Assembly (NCBI GenBank): GCA_963920765.1
Contig: OY987243.1
Coordinates: forward strand, 30,937,060 to 31,001,059
Direction of reading: 5' to 3'
Length of the DNA stretch: 64,000 nucleotides
Source: Ulota crispa
Lineage: Eukaryota; Streptophyta; Bryopsida; Orthotrichales; Orthotrichaceae
Positions 1-13,081 of this stretch are shown piece after piece; position 1 is the first letter of the stretch; each line of letters opens with the position of its first letter. The notes below the pieces were generated by a model. It was not told where the DNA came from. It did not search any database and saw only the letters and a program-made list of their open reading frames with translations. The translations under genes were made by a program, and so were the position numbers.

Positions 1-614
1 ATGTCAAGCCAGGGAGACAGAAAGATGAGGAGTATTTTGAATCAACCATTTTCTATTGCCCCTTGTAATAATCACAACAACTTCTATCTAACCTCTTTCT
101 TCAACCTCAAATATGTTTTAATCTCTATTATAAAGCATCTTGTTTTTGTCTCACACCCACAAATTTGAAATTCTTTATTAGAATGAGGGTACAAAGAGGA
201 CAATGCAAGGTAAGGGAAGGGGAAAAGGGAAGGCATAAAGAAAAACAAGTTGAACGAAACAAACATTAGAAAGAAAGAGAGGAGGAAAGAAGCAAGTGAG
301 ACAATACAAAATGCAAGCAAGGCATACTTGTTAATTGTGGGACATATATTGCAAGATGCCATGAACCGACAAGTTCTTGAAGTGAAATGTCACATAGTTG
401 CCAACTTTGAATACCAACAACTTCTTTTTTGCAAGATATAGCTCCAATTTGTGTTTGTAGCTTTCTAAGACCTTGCTTATAGTTACAAAGAGTTCCAACT
501 TATTAAGGGATATTATGAACAAATCATATAGTTGTTTTGTCTTTATTGTTTACGCTATCTTGCATAGTAAATACACACTTATTTTTTTACACATGATCAT
601 GTATGTTTGTGTAG
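1..614. other. AT-rich left edge, no gene identified
   Basis: No open reading frame here resembles a known protein. The stretch could be an intron or an upstream exon of whatever the 615-1155 frame belongs to, because that frame begins directly after an acceptor-like TGTGTAG. Nothing else stands out. Confidence 0.4.
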
Positions 615-1155
615 GTATTCTAAACAACAATTGCGAAAACAATTCTTATTTCATGGGCGAAAGATTGACCCCACTAATTGCCATCAATTATTCAACTATG
701 AGATGTGGCCGCCCATTGTTGTACAACCATTTCAAAAACGAGGACAATTCTCCGCCCAAGCAGTGACAAGGAAGTACAACAAGTTTCCTGAAATTGCAGA
801 AACCATATACGTTGTGAACATAAATTTGGATGAAGACATGGTTCCTACAGGATTTTTTGACCTTCTCTCTCGAATGCCCCAAGACAACTTCCAAGCATTG
901 CTTGCTAGCTCCATTGCTTTTACTCCCCAGTCCATGGAGCATGCCTCTGCTGAAGGCTTGATAGTTTTCAAAATGGGGCACAGTCCTCACCTTGTAATCT
1001 ACGACGTGTTTTGGGACCGTTGGATTACCACCACATATCCACAACAACAAGAAGGGGAATTAATGAAGCATTGGCAACTTTGTGATGGTGTTTGGAAACC
1101 GGATTGGACTCAACGGAGTGGAAACAATGATCTCTTACTTTCTTTGCATCCTTGA
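615..1155 (+). CDS. Hypothetical protein, possible 3'-terminal exon
   Basis: An open frame of about 180 codons follows a plausible 3' splice site (TTTGTGTAG, ending at 614) and closes with TGA at 1155. It has no convincing ATG at its start, so it fits a last exon better than a complete gene. I do not recognise the family. The segment HLVIYDVFWDRWITT resembles the end of a kelch or F-box-associated repeat, with an aromatic D-x-x-W pattern, but only one such unit is visible. Base composition is richer in G+C than the flanks, which supports real or formerly real coding. It could equally be a decayed gene fragment. No neighbouring gene gives functional context. Confidence 0.35.
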
Positions 1156-1681
1156 TGATAGACAATACAATATATGGTGACTTAACCCTACCCTACATAT
1201 ATATAAATATATGCAGAATATCTCTACTATAAAGCATAGGGTGTTTGTCCATCATGAAAAATTTGAAATTTTCTAATATAAAGTATTAGGTGTCAATTTG
1301 TCATTAGAAAGTGATGCATGGGATGATAGGTGTCTATTTGTCACCAGAAAGTGTTGCATTGGGTGTCTATTTGTCACTAGAAACTGTCTCACTAGAATTC
1401 AAAACTTTTTATTTACTCCAAATTTTTTAATTCTCTATTATAAAGTTATGCTTAGAATTACATTGAAAATTTCATACTATCTTGGCAAAAATTAATGAAA
1501 ATTTGAGAATTTATCTTGTGTAAATCTTTAAAAGAAAGGATTTCATAAATCAAAACAAAAATTAGTGCCAAAACCTTCTAGAACTTTGATGTATGTTGTA
1601 GAAGCCCAACATGGCCAATTTGTGCAGAGCACGTGTATGTGTACTAGTATTTATAAAAAAGCCTAATGTTTGAGCATTGTC

Positions 1682-2021
1682 TAAGGTAGGAGGCTTATAA
1701 ACTGACCATCTAAGGACTAAAATTAAATTTTGATGGGGTGAAACTTCTTGAAATGTTTTTCAATAAATTTTTCTTGAAAAACAAGAGGATTTGACATCTA
1801 ACCCAATTGTTGTTTCATATTTTTTGAAGTTTTGTGGAATTAGTTATGAAATTTTGAAGTCAAAGTGGCATAGGCTCTAAAATTGTCCACCTCCTCAAAT
1901 GTACACTACTTGTACATTATTGAAGGCTTTGAAAAATATGAAAAACGGCATGTACAAAGCAAGTACATTTGGGAAGGTGGACAATTTTAGAGCCTGCGGG
2001 GAGTATGAGCCGCCTACCTTA
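1682..2021. mobile_element. TA-flanked foldback MITE, AGGTAGG family copy 1
   Basis: The element runs from TA|AGGTAGGAGGCT to the mirrored AGCCGCCTACCT|TA. Internal arms also pair: GGCTCTAAAATTGTCCACCT near 1872 and its complement near 1975. The TA duplication and short inverted ends fit a Tc1/mariner-type MITE. It has no coding capacity. Related copies are at 17802, 22284 and, with degenerate ends, 24394. Confidence 0.7.
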
Positions 2022-3740
2022 GTACTCTTGTGTCCATACATGCTTTGAAGGACTCCAAATATAAAGCATATGAATATTCATCCTCCAATACTCTCGAGGG
2101 AAGCAAGAGGTAAGATGTGTATATAACTTACAGTTCACTTATTTTATATCACAAGTTTTAATGTTTGACATTATTGAAAGAAAGAATGTATACGGGTATC
2201 TTGTTGAAAATTCAATAATTCCTTCATTGTGTTATAGAACATGTTTTTCAGGATTTTCCAACCATATGTGCATGGATATGTTGTTTAAAAAACATTTGAA
2301 ATGTGTAATGCATGTGGAATAAGCAAAACGTTTTGGGATGTTATTAGAAACTGCGATAGCACTTATGGAACTTAGTTAGTTGTTTTGCATCCACAAGTCT
2401 TCATCTGCTTAAAAACTCGTATGTGACATAATGTATAATGTTATAACCTAGAGTAAGTGCATGATACTTATAATCAACAATTATTGTTGTAATAAGAAAT
2501 ATTAAAGCACAATACATATATTCATTAACTCAAAAAAATTTCACTAGCAAGAAGAACAAAATCCAAATTTCATCTTATCATTTTTTTATGAAAACTTCAC
2601 GTAAACTACAAGAGACATTTTTGTCACATCACTTTTAACAAAACATTTTCACTCTCTAAACTTGTTCCAAGTGTGTTATTTAGAACATTCATAAAAATAT
2701 ATTTAGTGAACCAATTTGTAACTCTTTCTCACTTCACATCACTCCAAGCCCTAAACCTTTCAAAACCTATTTTTTTAGAATAATTACACCATGAACCTCA
2801 AGATTTTCTCTACAATTCTTGCATGCACTCAATACAAACATGACCTTTGTCTTGCTCCAAGTAGAGAACCAAAGAGAATCATTGATTAGAGGCAACAATC
2901 TTTGACCATTATATGAATGTGTCCACCCTCAACTAATTCTACTAATGATTATCCTAAATTAAAACAAATTTACACTTTCTTTTAAGTATTACTACTAAGA
3001 AATTTGAAAATGAATTTAAGTACATCTTCAAACTAATCTAAAAGCGGCTCTACTCTTGGAATCTAGGCCATTTTGGAGGAATTTCAACTTCCAATCCTTG
3101 CTTCTCATAGATCAATTCTCTAAAATAGCCCCAAGGCCTTTATCTTAGGAGCCAAGATCAAATCTTCAAAATGTACTCTGATATTTAAAAGAAAATTTCC
3201 AACATAGCTCTAATTCCATAAATAGGATTTTCCACAAATAAAAGACCAATTTTAGGCTTTAAGGGAACTGTCATATTTTATCAAAATATGATTATTAAAG
3301 TAAGAAAATGCTTTTTCAAGATGGTCAACACTATAGGATGGAACAATAATCTTAGCACCTTTACTTAGTCTCTTCTTTCATTCTTTTGAATATTTCAGGG
3401 TTTGCATTACTAACCTCAAATTTTTGACCTCAAGGGCTTTACACACAAGAGAATCAACCCTTCTTAAAGTTATACTCTTATATAACAAGTGTTTATGACC
3501 AATTTTGAAATCACTTGGACTGAAATTTTAGTTGGAAATAGCCTCAAATTTTCATGACCTCACACATAACATTCAGTAGCACTCAACATGCCTGCCCTCC
3601 CTCCAACTGAAGAGTGTGGAATATTCCACACCCATCAGTAGCTAAGATGACACTTGGCTAAATTTGTCAGAGAGTTTATGAAAAAGAGGCTCAGTTTAGT
3701 GCACGTATGTTGATGTGGCGGCCAACCATGCCAGAAAAAT

Positions 3741-3772
<32 letters not shown>

Positions 3773-4110
3773 CTTATTTTTGTGTAAGGATGAAGTTTGT
3801 GGGTGAAGAGAGGGAAAGGCAACCTCTCTTCAGGCTACTCAATGTTATGCATTGTAATGTAAAATGGCCCTAAATCCTCTATGCTAACATCCCTCCTAAC
3901 TCCCAAGTACCAACAAACTCTCCATAAATCAAGCTTACCCCTTTAAAGACCTCACAAATTTTCTCAAAATTCACTAGAGACAGGGGTGGTAAACTTAGAT
4001 TAGTTAGATGTGCAATTGAATCAAATTTGGACTCAATGTAAATAATCATACCATATGAATGGAAAGATCACCTTGTTTATTGTAAAGAATCTAGAGTTCA
4101 ATCAGGGAAT
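2022..4110. other. Intergenic DNA, no gene seen
   Basis: About 2 kb of AT-rich sequence with stops in all frames. The only notable feature is a run of 26 A residues at 3747-3772, which could be the tail of an old retroposed insertion. I found no recognisable retroposon body next to it. Confidence 0.5.
3747..3772 (+). repeat. A26 homopolymer tract
   Basis: An uninterrupted run of A residues, visible directly. It may be a retroposon tail or simple slippage. Confidence 0.9.
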
Positions 4111-5282
4111 GCTATTTTGTGAGTGGGGATCTGTGAGCTGTGAGCCGTGAGCCTAGATATTTTGTCAAAATACTCAATTTCACCTGTCCCTATGTACAGC
4201 GGCCTCCAACAAAGATTGTTGGGCCAGCCTTATTTCATTGAAATGTCATGTCATTTTGACATGAAGATGAGGTCCATTGGCCTTTGTTTATTTTTTGTAT
4301 TATTAATATTTCATACTTACCCCAATCCCAACCAAGCGTACCAAATTTCAACCCCAAAAAATCCAAATCCAAATTCTGATAAATTGTTTTGTGTCACAAA
4401 TCATGGTTTTACACAAGAATTGATTGATAAACATTGATGATGAATTTTGGAGATTTGATTGCATGGGTATGAAGGTAACATCCGTACACACATCCATATG
4501 CAAATTGTTCATGCTACGAAAAAACCCCTTAAGTAAACAAAATTGATCTTTGAGGGATTTAGTGTAACCCGTGATATGTCCAAATTTTGTAAAATGGATA
4601 CTTTTAGTTTTTATTTAGCTCTTCACCAAAGAAACACAATAGCATGTTCAAAGGTACAAACTTAGTCACAATGCATGAGTCAAATAACAAAATTTGATTA
4701 TCATAAAAAAATATCTACTTTACAAAATTTGAACATATCACGGGTCACACTAAACCCGCCAAAGATCAATTTTTTTTACTTAAGGGGTTTTTTTGTAGCA
4801 TGAAAGATTTGCATATGGATGTGCGTATGGATGTTACCTTCATACCCATGCAATCAAATCTCCAAAATTCATCATCAATGTTTATCAATCAATTTTCTTG
4901 TAAAACCATGTGAAACCATGACTTGTGACACAAAACAATTTATCAAAATATGGATTTTGATTTTTGGGGTTGAAATTTGGTACGCTTGGTTGGGATTGGG
5001 GTAAGCATGAAATATTAAAAATACAAGAAAAAAATAAAGGCCACTGGACCTCATCTTCATGTCAAAATGACATGACCTCTCAATGAAATAAGGTTGGCCC
5101 AACAATCTTTGTTAGAGGCCGCTGTACATAGGGCCTTATAATTGTGCATTTTAAATTGTTATCTTTTGAAAAGGTTACTTTTTAAAAGTTTTTTCATTGA
5201 TTTTGAGACCAAAATTGATTCCTACTAACCAAATCTTGACTCACCGTTCTCATGCTCACCATTTTACACTCACAAAATAGCG
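4111..5282. repeat. 1.17-kb foldback element (near-complete palindrome)
   Basis: The sequence reads GCTATTTTGTGAGTG at 4111 and CACTCACAAAATAGC at the right end. The two halves are inverted copies almost to the centre near 4700. Matching landmarks include GTACAGCGGCCTCCAACAAAG near 4195 with its complement near 5120, and the CCATATGCAAAT / ATTTGCATATGG pair near 4495 and 4810. The several short ORFs inside are mirror images of each other and are not genes. I could not find a clear target duplication, so the superfamily is unassigned. Confidence 0.8.
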
Positions 5283-6050
5283 TTGTCCGTGTTCAACCAA
5301 ATCTATAGTTGGAGGAGAAATATCATAATGATTGGGTGAGCCATTGGTGGAAAACCTCTAGTTTTTCATGCTTATGTGGTTTTGGATGTTAACACTTAAT
5401 GTAAGTTGTAATTGAGAAGGGTCTTATATTTTTAGAAAGCAGGGTTATCCACCTTTCCAATAAAACTAGTTTCACACAAAATGGATAAACTAGCAATCAC
5501 ACAATGTAATTGAATGAACAAAAAGGATCAAAACCCCCTTTTTATTTGCCACCCTAAAAGGGTTCTACAAGAAATTTGATAAATACCATAAACAATCCAA
5601 TTGGTAAAAACAATTATGAATGGGCCTCTAATGTAGGATGACAACCTTTCAGAGAGGAAATGACAGCACTATTTCAATAGAAACTCAAATAATGCAATTA
5701 TATTGCCTTTGTAGAGAGAAACAATATGTGAGTTTCCTTAAGCAGTTTTAATTTCTTTAAGACCCTGTAGTTGAAGTGTGCCATTCGTTTTGGATATTTG
5801 ATGTATTGTAATGTTGCTTTGATCCATATTCACCCAAAAATGTATACCCCTTTTGAAGCCATACTAAATAAACACCATTATTTGTCAACTCACATACCCA
5901 ATTCCGTTACAGTCTTTTCAGCTGGATGCAAAATTCTTGTGATCATATGTGTTCTTCAGGACCAAATTCTAAGTTGTTGAGCAATTTTATTCTTGTAAGC
6001 CAAAAACTATTCTTTGCAACCAAAACTATGGCTGCGTGATCTCTAAAGGG
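5283..6050. other. Intergenic DNA, no gene seen
   Basis: AT-rich spacer with frequent stops on both strands. A 69-codon ORF at 5771-5980 has no recognisable features. Confidence 0.5.
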
Positions 6051-6279
6051 TTAACCCCTAAACGGCCCGAAAGCCCTTTGCGACCGTACGTACGGTTATA
6101 TATATACATATTTGAGCTGCTTTGAGAGCTTTCCAATTTTTTTATGCACCCACCATCATACAACCCTTCAATATGTATAGTTATAACATTTAATTTCCAA
6201 CTGATTCAAACTTCTAAATATTAGTTGCAACCATATTTGGTACAGTATCTCCAGAGCCCAAGGGCCCTTCAGGGGTTAA
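6051..6279. mobile_element. TTAA-bounded short element, copy 1
   Basis: Bounded by TTAA|CCCCTAAACGG on the left and CCTTCAGGGG|TTAA on the right. The left interior (AAGCCCTTTGCGACC) is shared with the element at 19457. Ends of the form CCCY next to TTAA are what piggyBac-superfamily elements leave. It is too small to encode a transposase, so it would be a non-autonomous derivative. Confidence 0.6.
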
Positions 6280-7608
6280 GAGTCTACCACAAGGCATCCA
6301 AACAAGTCGCCCCTTCAGTTCCTTAGAGCCGGCCCACAATTTAGAAGCTTTTATATATTTGCTGCTGTCCTGGCTCCTGAGCCAGTCGTCCTTTCATCTG
6401 CATTCTGGGCCTCCCCCAATAAACATAGGACGGACGATATGCTGTTTGACTGCCGGCCGAGAAAATCTTCATCCATACCCTCCTGAAGTTTCATCTACTT
6501 GCTCTGTTGACAAAGTTACCAAGTTACCAACTCGAAGGGAAAAGAGAAAGGCACCTCGAAATTACAGCTGTTCCAGAATGTTCATGCTTGCTTTTGAAAT
6601 ATCAAGGGTAAGCTTATCCATCAAAGTAATGCAAATCACAGGTGTATTCATCAAATTTTCCGCATATATTTTTTCAACTGAGAAGTGAGAATTGAGAAGG
6701 ACTACAAGAGGTCTTGTACAAAGTCCGAGCTCAAATCCATGTGCAATACTAATGAATGTGATGGTGGATGATTTTCATGGATGTAGAATAAGAGACAGTC
6801 AAATGGGTAGATGGATGAGGCTACTATTGGCCATTGGCTGCCCCAATCGCAAAAGTTGTAAGGGACATCTCTAGTGGTGGCGGGCGAGACTTAAAATCTT
6901 GGGCATTTTCATTCCTAAGTAATTGAACCAAAATTTTCAAAAACTCATTTTTTAGAATCATAAGAAATAACAGCAAACCCCTCAAAAACACATATGCCAA
7001 ATATTTCATGTTGAAAAGTATCATTCCCTCTCTCCATTATTATATCACACAATCTTTTAATAACTTTTATTTTGTTGTGAGTATTGTTTGAACAAAGTAT
7101 AACTTCTACACTAAATATTGTATTTAAATTTCCTCACACTAATTCCTCAGTATTTTACACTATATAAGTACGTACTGGTACTACAATAATTTTTATTATT
7201 GGAAATCATCTATTGTACACATCTTGAATGATGGCACTCTTGGGGGTAGTTCACAAGTGCAAGTCCCACCTTGACGTGAGATCCCAATTTTGTTGCGTTA
7301 CCAAGGGCATGAAATAATAAACCAATGAATACTTTATGCAAGAATGTTAGTGGGATGTAGGTTGGAAGTTGCATTGAGCAATTGGTCAAACCAAACCTTC
7401 ACGAGCAACTTCCCACATTCCTGGCAGCAAAACTTCCAAAATGTATTGTCATTTAGGCAAAATGCAATATATTTGTGTGTAGAACTTGAAATGTATTGTG
7501 AATTCAACTCCCACTATAGACTAATTTCAAAATTTCACTAAAACATAGGATATAGCGTGCCTTATTGATTATGGCATTGTGAGTCCAACATTCTAAACAA
7601 CTTAGTAA
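6280..7608. other. Intergenic DNA, no gene identified
   Basis: Two ORFs (6359-6688 and 6692-6874) lie here but carry no recognisable domain or splice-site support. The rest is AT-rich spacer. The stretch near 7105 resembles a motif (TACACTAAATATTG) that recurs in MITE interiors around 10235, 10880 and 14745, so part may be an old MITE remnant. Confidence 0.4.
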
Positions 7609-8005
7609 GTACATTATTGTCTTTTGTTTGGTGTAAAATTAGACATTGTGATTATTACCATTGGAAGCATATCACAATAACATATGAGTTTGAAAATTGG
7701 ATAACCAAAAGTAGAGTCCATTGAAAACAAGCTAAAAGATAAAAGAAACAACAAATCAAGCATAAGAAAGAAAATCCATGGTAATAGCATACCAAGTTTT
7801 CAAATATGTCATGCCACTACCATGAACTTTCTCTTTTAGGTGTGATTTGCCATCTCTTTTATCTTTTAACTTGTTTTCAATGAACTCTATTTGGGTTAAA
7901 TCATTTCCAAATCCATGTACTATTATGTTCATTCAAACTTTTTTTCATAAACTTACAATGTTCTAATTTTACACCAAACAAAAAATAAAAGATAGTAATG
8001 TGTAC
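7609..8005. repeat. Foldback MITE-like element
   Basis: The left arm (TTTTGTTTGGTGTAAAATTAG near 7622) pairs with CTAATTTTACACCAAACAAA near 7966. A second internal pair is GTCCATTGAAAACAAG near 7717 and CTTGTTTTCAATGAAC near 7870. No ORF and no clear target duplication. Superfamily unknown. Confidence 0.6.
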
Positions 8006-10346
8006 ACGGAGTTGTAGAATGCTCATGAGTTGCTTGAAAGAGTGAAACCAAAATAATCTAGAGGTTCAAAGTGGGTGACAGAGTTGCACATGGAATTCCA
8101 AAAGGTCACACTCACACAACTGTCTTCAGCACCCACCAATGTATATGATGGAAAATAGACCTCAAGGGCGGTTTGCCCCAAATCTGAGGTGACCTTGAGT
8201 TTTCAAATTTTGGGTTGGTTGAGAGGTTGTAAATTGGGAGTTCTGGACAAACTCTCATCTTTGCCTAAAATCGGTAAACTCAAAAATGATAAATAAGTAT
8301 TTGCTCATTTCGAGCTTAAAGATTCATAGCCAACATAGAAGTTTGTTCCTATAGCTTCGTACTATAATCTAGGTTTGAGTGGAAACATCTTCATGACAAT
8401 GTGTATTGGAATTTGTAATGTTAGCTGCCAAAAGAGAAAGACATAGCTCAAAGAATTAGGTCCATCAAAAAATGATAATCTAACTAGGGAGTCAAGTAGC
8501 AACAAGGAAGGAGGGAGGAGGGGGTTTAATTTGAGAAAAATATATATTATAAATTGTTTGGCTTTCTGAGGTTTTTTTGGAGGTCAAGAAGGTTCCAATG
8601 TTTACCTATCTTGAGTTTATTTTCTGCAATTGACCCTAAGGTATTTGAGTTGTGAATTAAGGCCAAAAGTTTGAAAAAAAAACTAGTGTTTGTCTTTGGA
8701 CTAGTTTTGATATGGCCCCAACTCCAAGAATAAAGATCACCACAAATAGAAAGCAAATTTGTTGCCTTCATTGCCAAACTTCATAATTGTTTAATCTATT
8801 TAAAAATAAAAATAATCTTTATTGGAATAACAAAACTTGTAGAGTGTAACTCAAATCATAGGGGCTCTCATTGGTATTTTTTTCATTAATTCTCTCCTAA
8901 AAATTCCAGGCTTGGAATTATGGTTTTAACTTTTAACTACTTGCCCTCAAAATGTTCAGGCATGGGAAATTACTGCATTGTACTCTTCTTGTAATGAGTG
9001 TTTGAGCCAATGATTGCAGAGAACGGACTGTCAATACAAAGTTAATTAATTGAAAGAGCCCGAAACTGATTGAATTCAAACTATCAAATAAAAATTGGCC
9101 AAGCTTTCCGAATATATCTTATTGTAGTAAAATATTATTATTATTGGATGCATGTGCGTTTAAAGGTTGATTGAGATTGAGGCTAATTGGGTTTTGACAA
9201 GTGAAGCTAGAAAATTTCCTCAAACACTACCTTGAGGTCTTTCCGAGGGGATTTGTGCTGAACTTTTTTGAAACATCCAGCCTCAAGTTTTGACGGTCTT
9301 GACTTTTAGTGCAAATTGGCTCTTTGTCCCATTTTATTAGCCATGGTCACAAACCTTCCAAAATGTACCCATACAAACTGAAACATAGTACACAAGTGTT
9401 GCAAGAAATCTATTCAATTGGAGTATGAAATGGAAAAAGGACATGTGAATCTTTTACCAATAGAAAGTCTATTTTCATCTTACAATCATACTACTAAAAT
9501 CACAAGGACCTTTGTAATATCACATCCTGACCTTTGTAATATTACACCTCCTCTTTTTATGATATTATCATATTGATACAATTTGAAGACTTACTAATTT
9601 TTTAAATTTGCATTCAACTTGACATATGAAAGTCCTAATAAAATTATAATGGTGAATGCTTAGCATAGTAAGCGCAAATAGCTAGAATTAATAAAAAAAT
9701 ATTGAACATTGATCATACCATTTTGAGTTGGTGACCTTTCTAACCTAAAATTCTCAAGGTGGTTTCAAAGATGATTTTTTTTGTCCTTTTCCTCAAATTC
9801 TCATGCTATTAAACTTAGAGCCCATACTTGCATTGTTTTGCACCTTGAGATGAGTAATAATCTTTTGGTATTTTCATGAGGAAAAATAACATTGTGTTGT
9901 AAAAATCGATTCTTGCAAAAACACCTCAAGAAATTTTACACCAAGATAAATTAAAAAGTCCAAGCTCCAAAACACCCTGTTTCCACACATGTTATACACC
10001 CTTTTGTAGCCCTTGCAAACTTAAATTAAGAGAACATTCTTGGACAAGTCAATTTTGATTGTCCAGTCAAAAGATTGAGGAAATTATATTGAAAGTAGAA
10101 TGTTCGAAACCAAAGTCTAATACTGCATATACACCCATTTTGATTCATTTTTTTTTGTATACAAAGCAACCAAAACCCTTCTATATATACAAAACATGTG
10201 AAATTGATACTTTTGTGAGAGGCCTTCCAAGTTCTACATTGAATATTGCATTTAGGTTGCTTTAATAATTGGGTTACCTTACCTTGAAAAATTACCTTAT
10301 GCCTCACCACTTGACCACTTGAAGGTGCATGCAACTCCCTAAATAC
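8006..10346. other. Intergenic DNA, no gene seen
   Basis: About 2.3 kb of AT-rich sequence. The ORFs present are short and carry no recognisable motifs. No strong repeat structure was noticed by eye. Confidence 0.5.
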
Positions 10347-10708
10347 TATTCCCTCCATCCCAAAATGATCTTCTTGTTACACAAAATGTTGTAGATTAAA
10401 CTCAAAAGGAACCATTTTTCAAAAAAAATTGACTTATGAATAGAGTTTGATGTTCTCCTATTGTTCTGAAATTTTCAGTTCCAAATTAGTTTTCAAAGTG
10501 TGGTTTCAAAGTGCTTGAAAATCGAGTTTTTGAGACATTTTTGAAGAGCACTTGTGGCCACTCACTTGATGGCATGGGATTGGCTAGCATGCCCATACTT
10601 TTGAACTATGTGCAAGTGTCACTAGCTCCTTTCCTTTTTCAACAAGAAGATCATTTTGAGACACTAAATAAAGGTCAACATGAAGATCATTTTGGGACGG
10701 AGGGAGTA
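10347..10708. mobile_element. Stowaway MITE, copy 1
   Basis: Left end TA|TTCCCTCCATCCC and right end GGGACGGAGGGAG|TA are near-perfect inverted repeats, extended inward by AAAATGATCTTC. CTCCCTCCGTCCC-type termini with a TA duplication are diagnostic of Stowaway (Tc1/mariner) MITEs of plants. About 360 bp, non-coding. Confidence 0.9.
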
Positions 10709-12070
10709 ATATCTTACATGGTTTATGGTTTAGAGATTGTTAATTTGTTGTTGTGCAGTGTTGTTGTTGTTAGGCCTTTTAAAATTAATTTATTGCAGTA
10801 ATTATTGATGAAAGTTAATGTGGTATCAATAAGTATCTATACCAGTACTAAGTGAAATGTCAATAAATTAGTACAGGGCAGCCTAAATGCAATATTTAGT
10901 GCAAACACCAACCCAAATTTTGCAGTCCACAAAGGCAGTGCGTTTGGAATGAACGCTATTGAATCCCCTTCTTCCACGAAAGTACGAAGAATTTTCCGAA
11001 TAGTTTCATTAATAAGGCAGCTCCTTTCCACGTGTCAAAAAATTCTCTACACTCTCTTCTAATTTCATAGGCCCTTTCATTTGCACATGCCCACAAAAGT
11101 GGGCAAGCCTCAAACCCGGATTTCAACAGCCACGTACCCCACGACGTTAGGCGACGACCAAGCCCAACCTGTCGCAAGATTCCTAAAATCAGTCCCTCAC
11201 AAACATATCCCAAATCTAGCCAAAATTGCATGGCCGCCTCAGCAGCGCAGACCATGTGTGCAAGATTATTATTATTTTTTTGGTTTTGGACCGGTAGCTT
11301 CTCAGCCATATGGTAATTTTCAATGGTGCAGATATGGTCACACGAGATTTTTTTCAAGTGCAATATTAGGCTACAAAAGTTTACACTTTGAGCTTGTTGA
11401 TTATAACCAATTTTAAAAAAATCAAAATATGGTATTGCAAGAATGAATTTTATGAAAATGTGAGTTACAAACGTAAAATTTCATTAAATATTTGGCATTA
11501 TCTCAAAAAAAATTTAAGAGTGACTTGATTTTCAAATAACATGGCTCCACATGGCATGAAAATCACATTATTTTTTGCCTAAGTTTCTAGTTGATTGGCT
11601 ACAAACAACAACATATTCTTTTTTTCTAATGTACGACATGCATCTAGATTTGAAACATTAAGCAACATCTACCACCATGATGCTATCTTTTTTTCAATTT
11701 TTTTACAGGCTTGTAGCTAGATTTCAATTAAATATTTTTATTATTTTTATTTTGGTAGCTTTCTGCCCTTTAAAAAAGCCTAAAAAAGAACCCTGCATGT
11801 GTGGGCCTGCAGTCTACAAGAGCAATTTATTCGGAAAAATCTACCATACTTAGCGCTAGTAAAATCACCGTCTAGGTTACATACGACCGAGTCTTGGAGT
11901 AAAACAACATTCTAATCTACACGAACATTTCAAAAGTCTACCAGACAGAACTGCAGTTCGGCGCCTGCGGCGGTCCAGATAGCCTCTTCGGCACGACTAA
12001 GTGTCAACTCTACGACCGAGCAACATCTCTCAAATCTACCAGAAACGATAATATCAACGAAAGAGTTACA
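10709..12070. other. Intergenic DNA and distal upstream region of the SAP gene
   Basis: No gene identified. ORFs on both strands between 10837 and 11416 overlap each other and show no domains. A possible MITE fragment (GCCTAAATGCAATATTTAG) lies near 10880. Confidence 0.4.
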
Positions 12071-12560
12071 TGTGAGGACGTGGAAGAAGGAGGAGCGGCC
12101 ACGGCGCCCGAGTAGCCGCGGCGAGCGAGCGTTTTTCCTGACGCGCGCGAGGCGGAGGGAGCATCGCATCGTTGCGGGCAGCGTGTCCGCCGCGGGATCA
12201 GAGTGGCAGAGATTCCAGCGCAGTGCTCGCCGTGGCAGGCGATTAGTCCGCAAGCGCAGTCAGAAGATTACGCCGGCACGCACAAAAATTGGGAGGCAGG
12301 CCGGACGGGTGACGGACGGGACGACGACCGAGCTCGCTCGCTGCCCCTGCGTCGCCGCCTCGCCGGCTGGAGTGCCGCTGGACGCTGGAGCCCAGTCCAG
12401 TGCAACTTGGAGTGGTGCCGTGGTGCTGGATACGAGACTAGAAAGGGGCGGGGCAGGGCAGGCCGCAAGGGCCGTAGAAGCTTCTGTTGATGTGGTAGCG
12501 GCATCTGGACCCAACAAAAGTGCGGCCTAGCCAGCCCAGCAGGAGACGCAGCTCTGCTGC
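12071..12560. promoter_or_regulatory. GC-rich upstream region of the SAP gene
   Basis: Base composition changes abruptly from AT-rich to strongly GC-rich with many CG dinucleotides, and stays so up to the SAP gene. This is the pattern of a promoter-proximal or 5' transcribed region. Overlapping ORFs on both strands here are compositional artefacts. I cannot place a TATA box or the transcription start with confidence. Confidence 0.5.
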
Positions 12561-13081
12561 AAGCGGCTACAAACCTTTGAGTGTCCTTCATTGTCGCCCC
12601 TACCAGCTCCTGCCTGCCTGCCCTTGCCCTGCCTTCACGTTGGCTGAGTGTTTTCCTCGTCGCTTGCGCCGACCACAGCTCAGCCAGTTGTGTTGGCCAA
12701 CTTGGGCTTTCCTTGGAGCCTTCACCTTTCGCCTTCCTTCCTTCCTTCCTCAACCTTCTTCTACCACCATTCCACTCCGCGTCTCCTGCCGGCCCCTTTT
12801 AGTCCTCCTGCCTGATTTTAAGCTCTCGCCGGCTCCGGAGCGCACCATTCTTTCCTTAGGTTTCTCATCTCGCTGTGTGGTTTCGGGCGTTCGTCCGTTC
12901 AGACTTCGTGTGTTTAAGCAGCGTTCTTCGCTGTCGATACCGAGTGTTTCAACGTTGGATCGGGTGCTTAGAGAGTCTCTGCCTTTGAGAGTCTCTGCTT
13001 TTGTGGGTCGTCTCTGTAACAGCTATTTGTGGAGCCTCTGTGCTCCCTACGTAACTCTTTAGCCTCTTCTTCTTCGCAAAG
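12561..13081 (+). other. Probable 5' leader of the SAP gene
   Basis: The 500 bases before the SAP start codon are pyrimidine-rich, including a CTTC run near 12737-12755, and lack the AT-rich character of the intergenic DNA. They fit a long 5' UTR, possibly containing an intron, as is common for plant SAP genes. An ORF covers part of it, but the encoded peptide has no recognisable features. Confidence 0.5.

Noticed and set aside
4147-5105. Pairs of ORFs with similar peptides on opposite strands (4147-4437 and 4875-5105)
   Set aside because: They are the same sequence read from the two arms of the palindrome, not a duplicated gene.
12072-12753. Several ORFs of 85-161 codons on both strands upstream of SAP
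   Set aside because: They overlap each other in GC-rich DNA where stop codons are rare, encode Arg/Ala/Pro/Ser-rich low-complexity peptides and have no recognisable domain.
12520-13062. 180-codon ORF directly before SAP
   Set aside because: Sits in the probable 5' leader, starts without ATG, and its product has no recognisable features.
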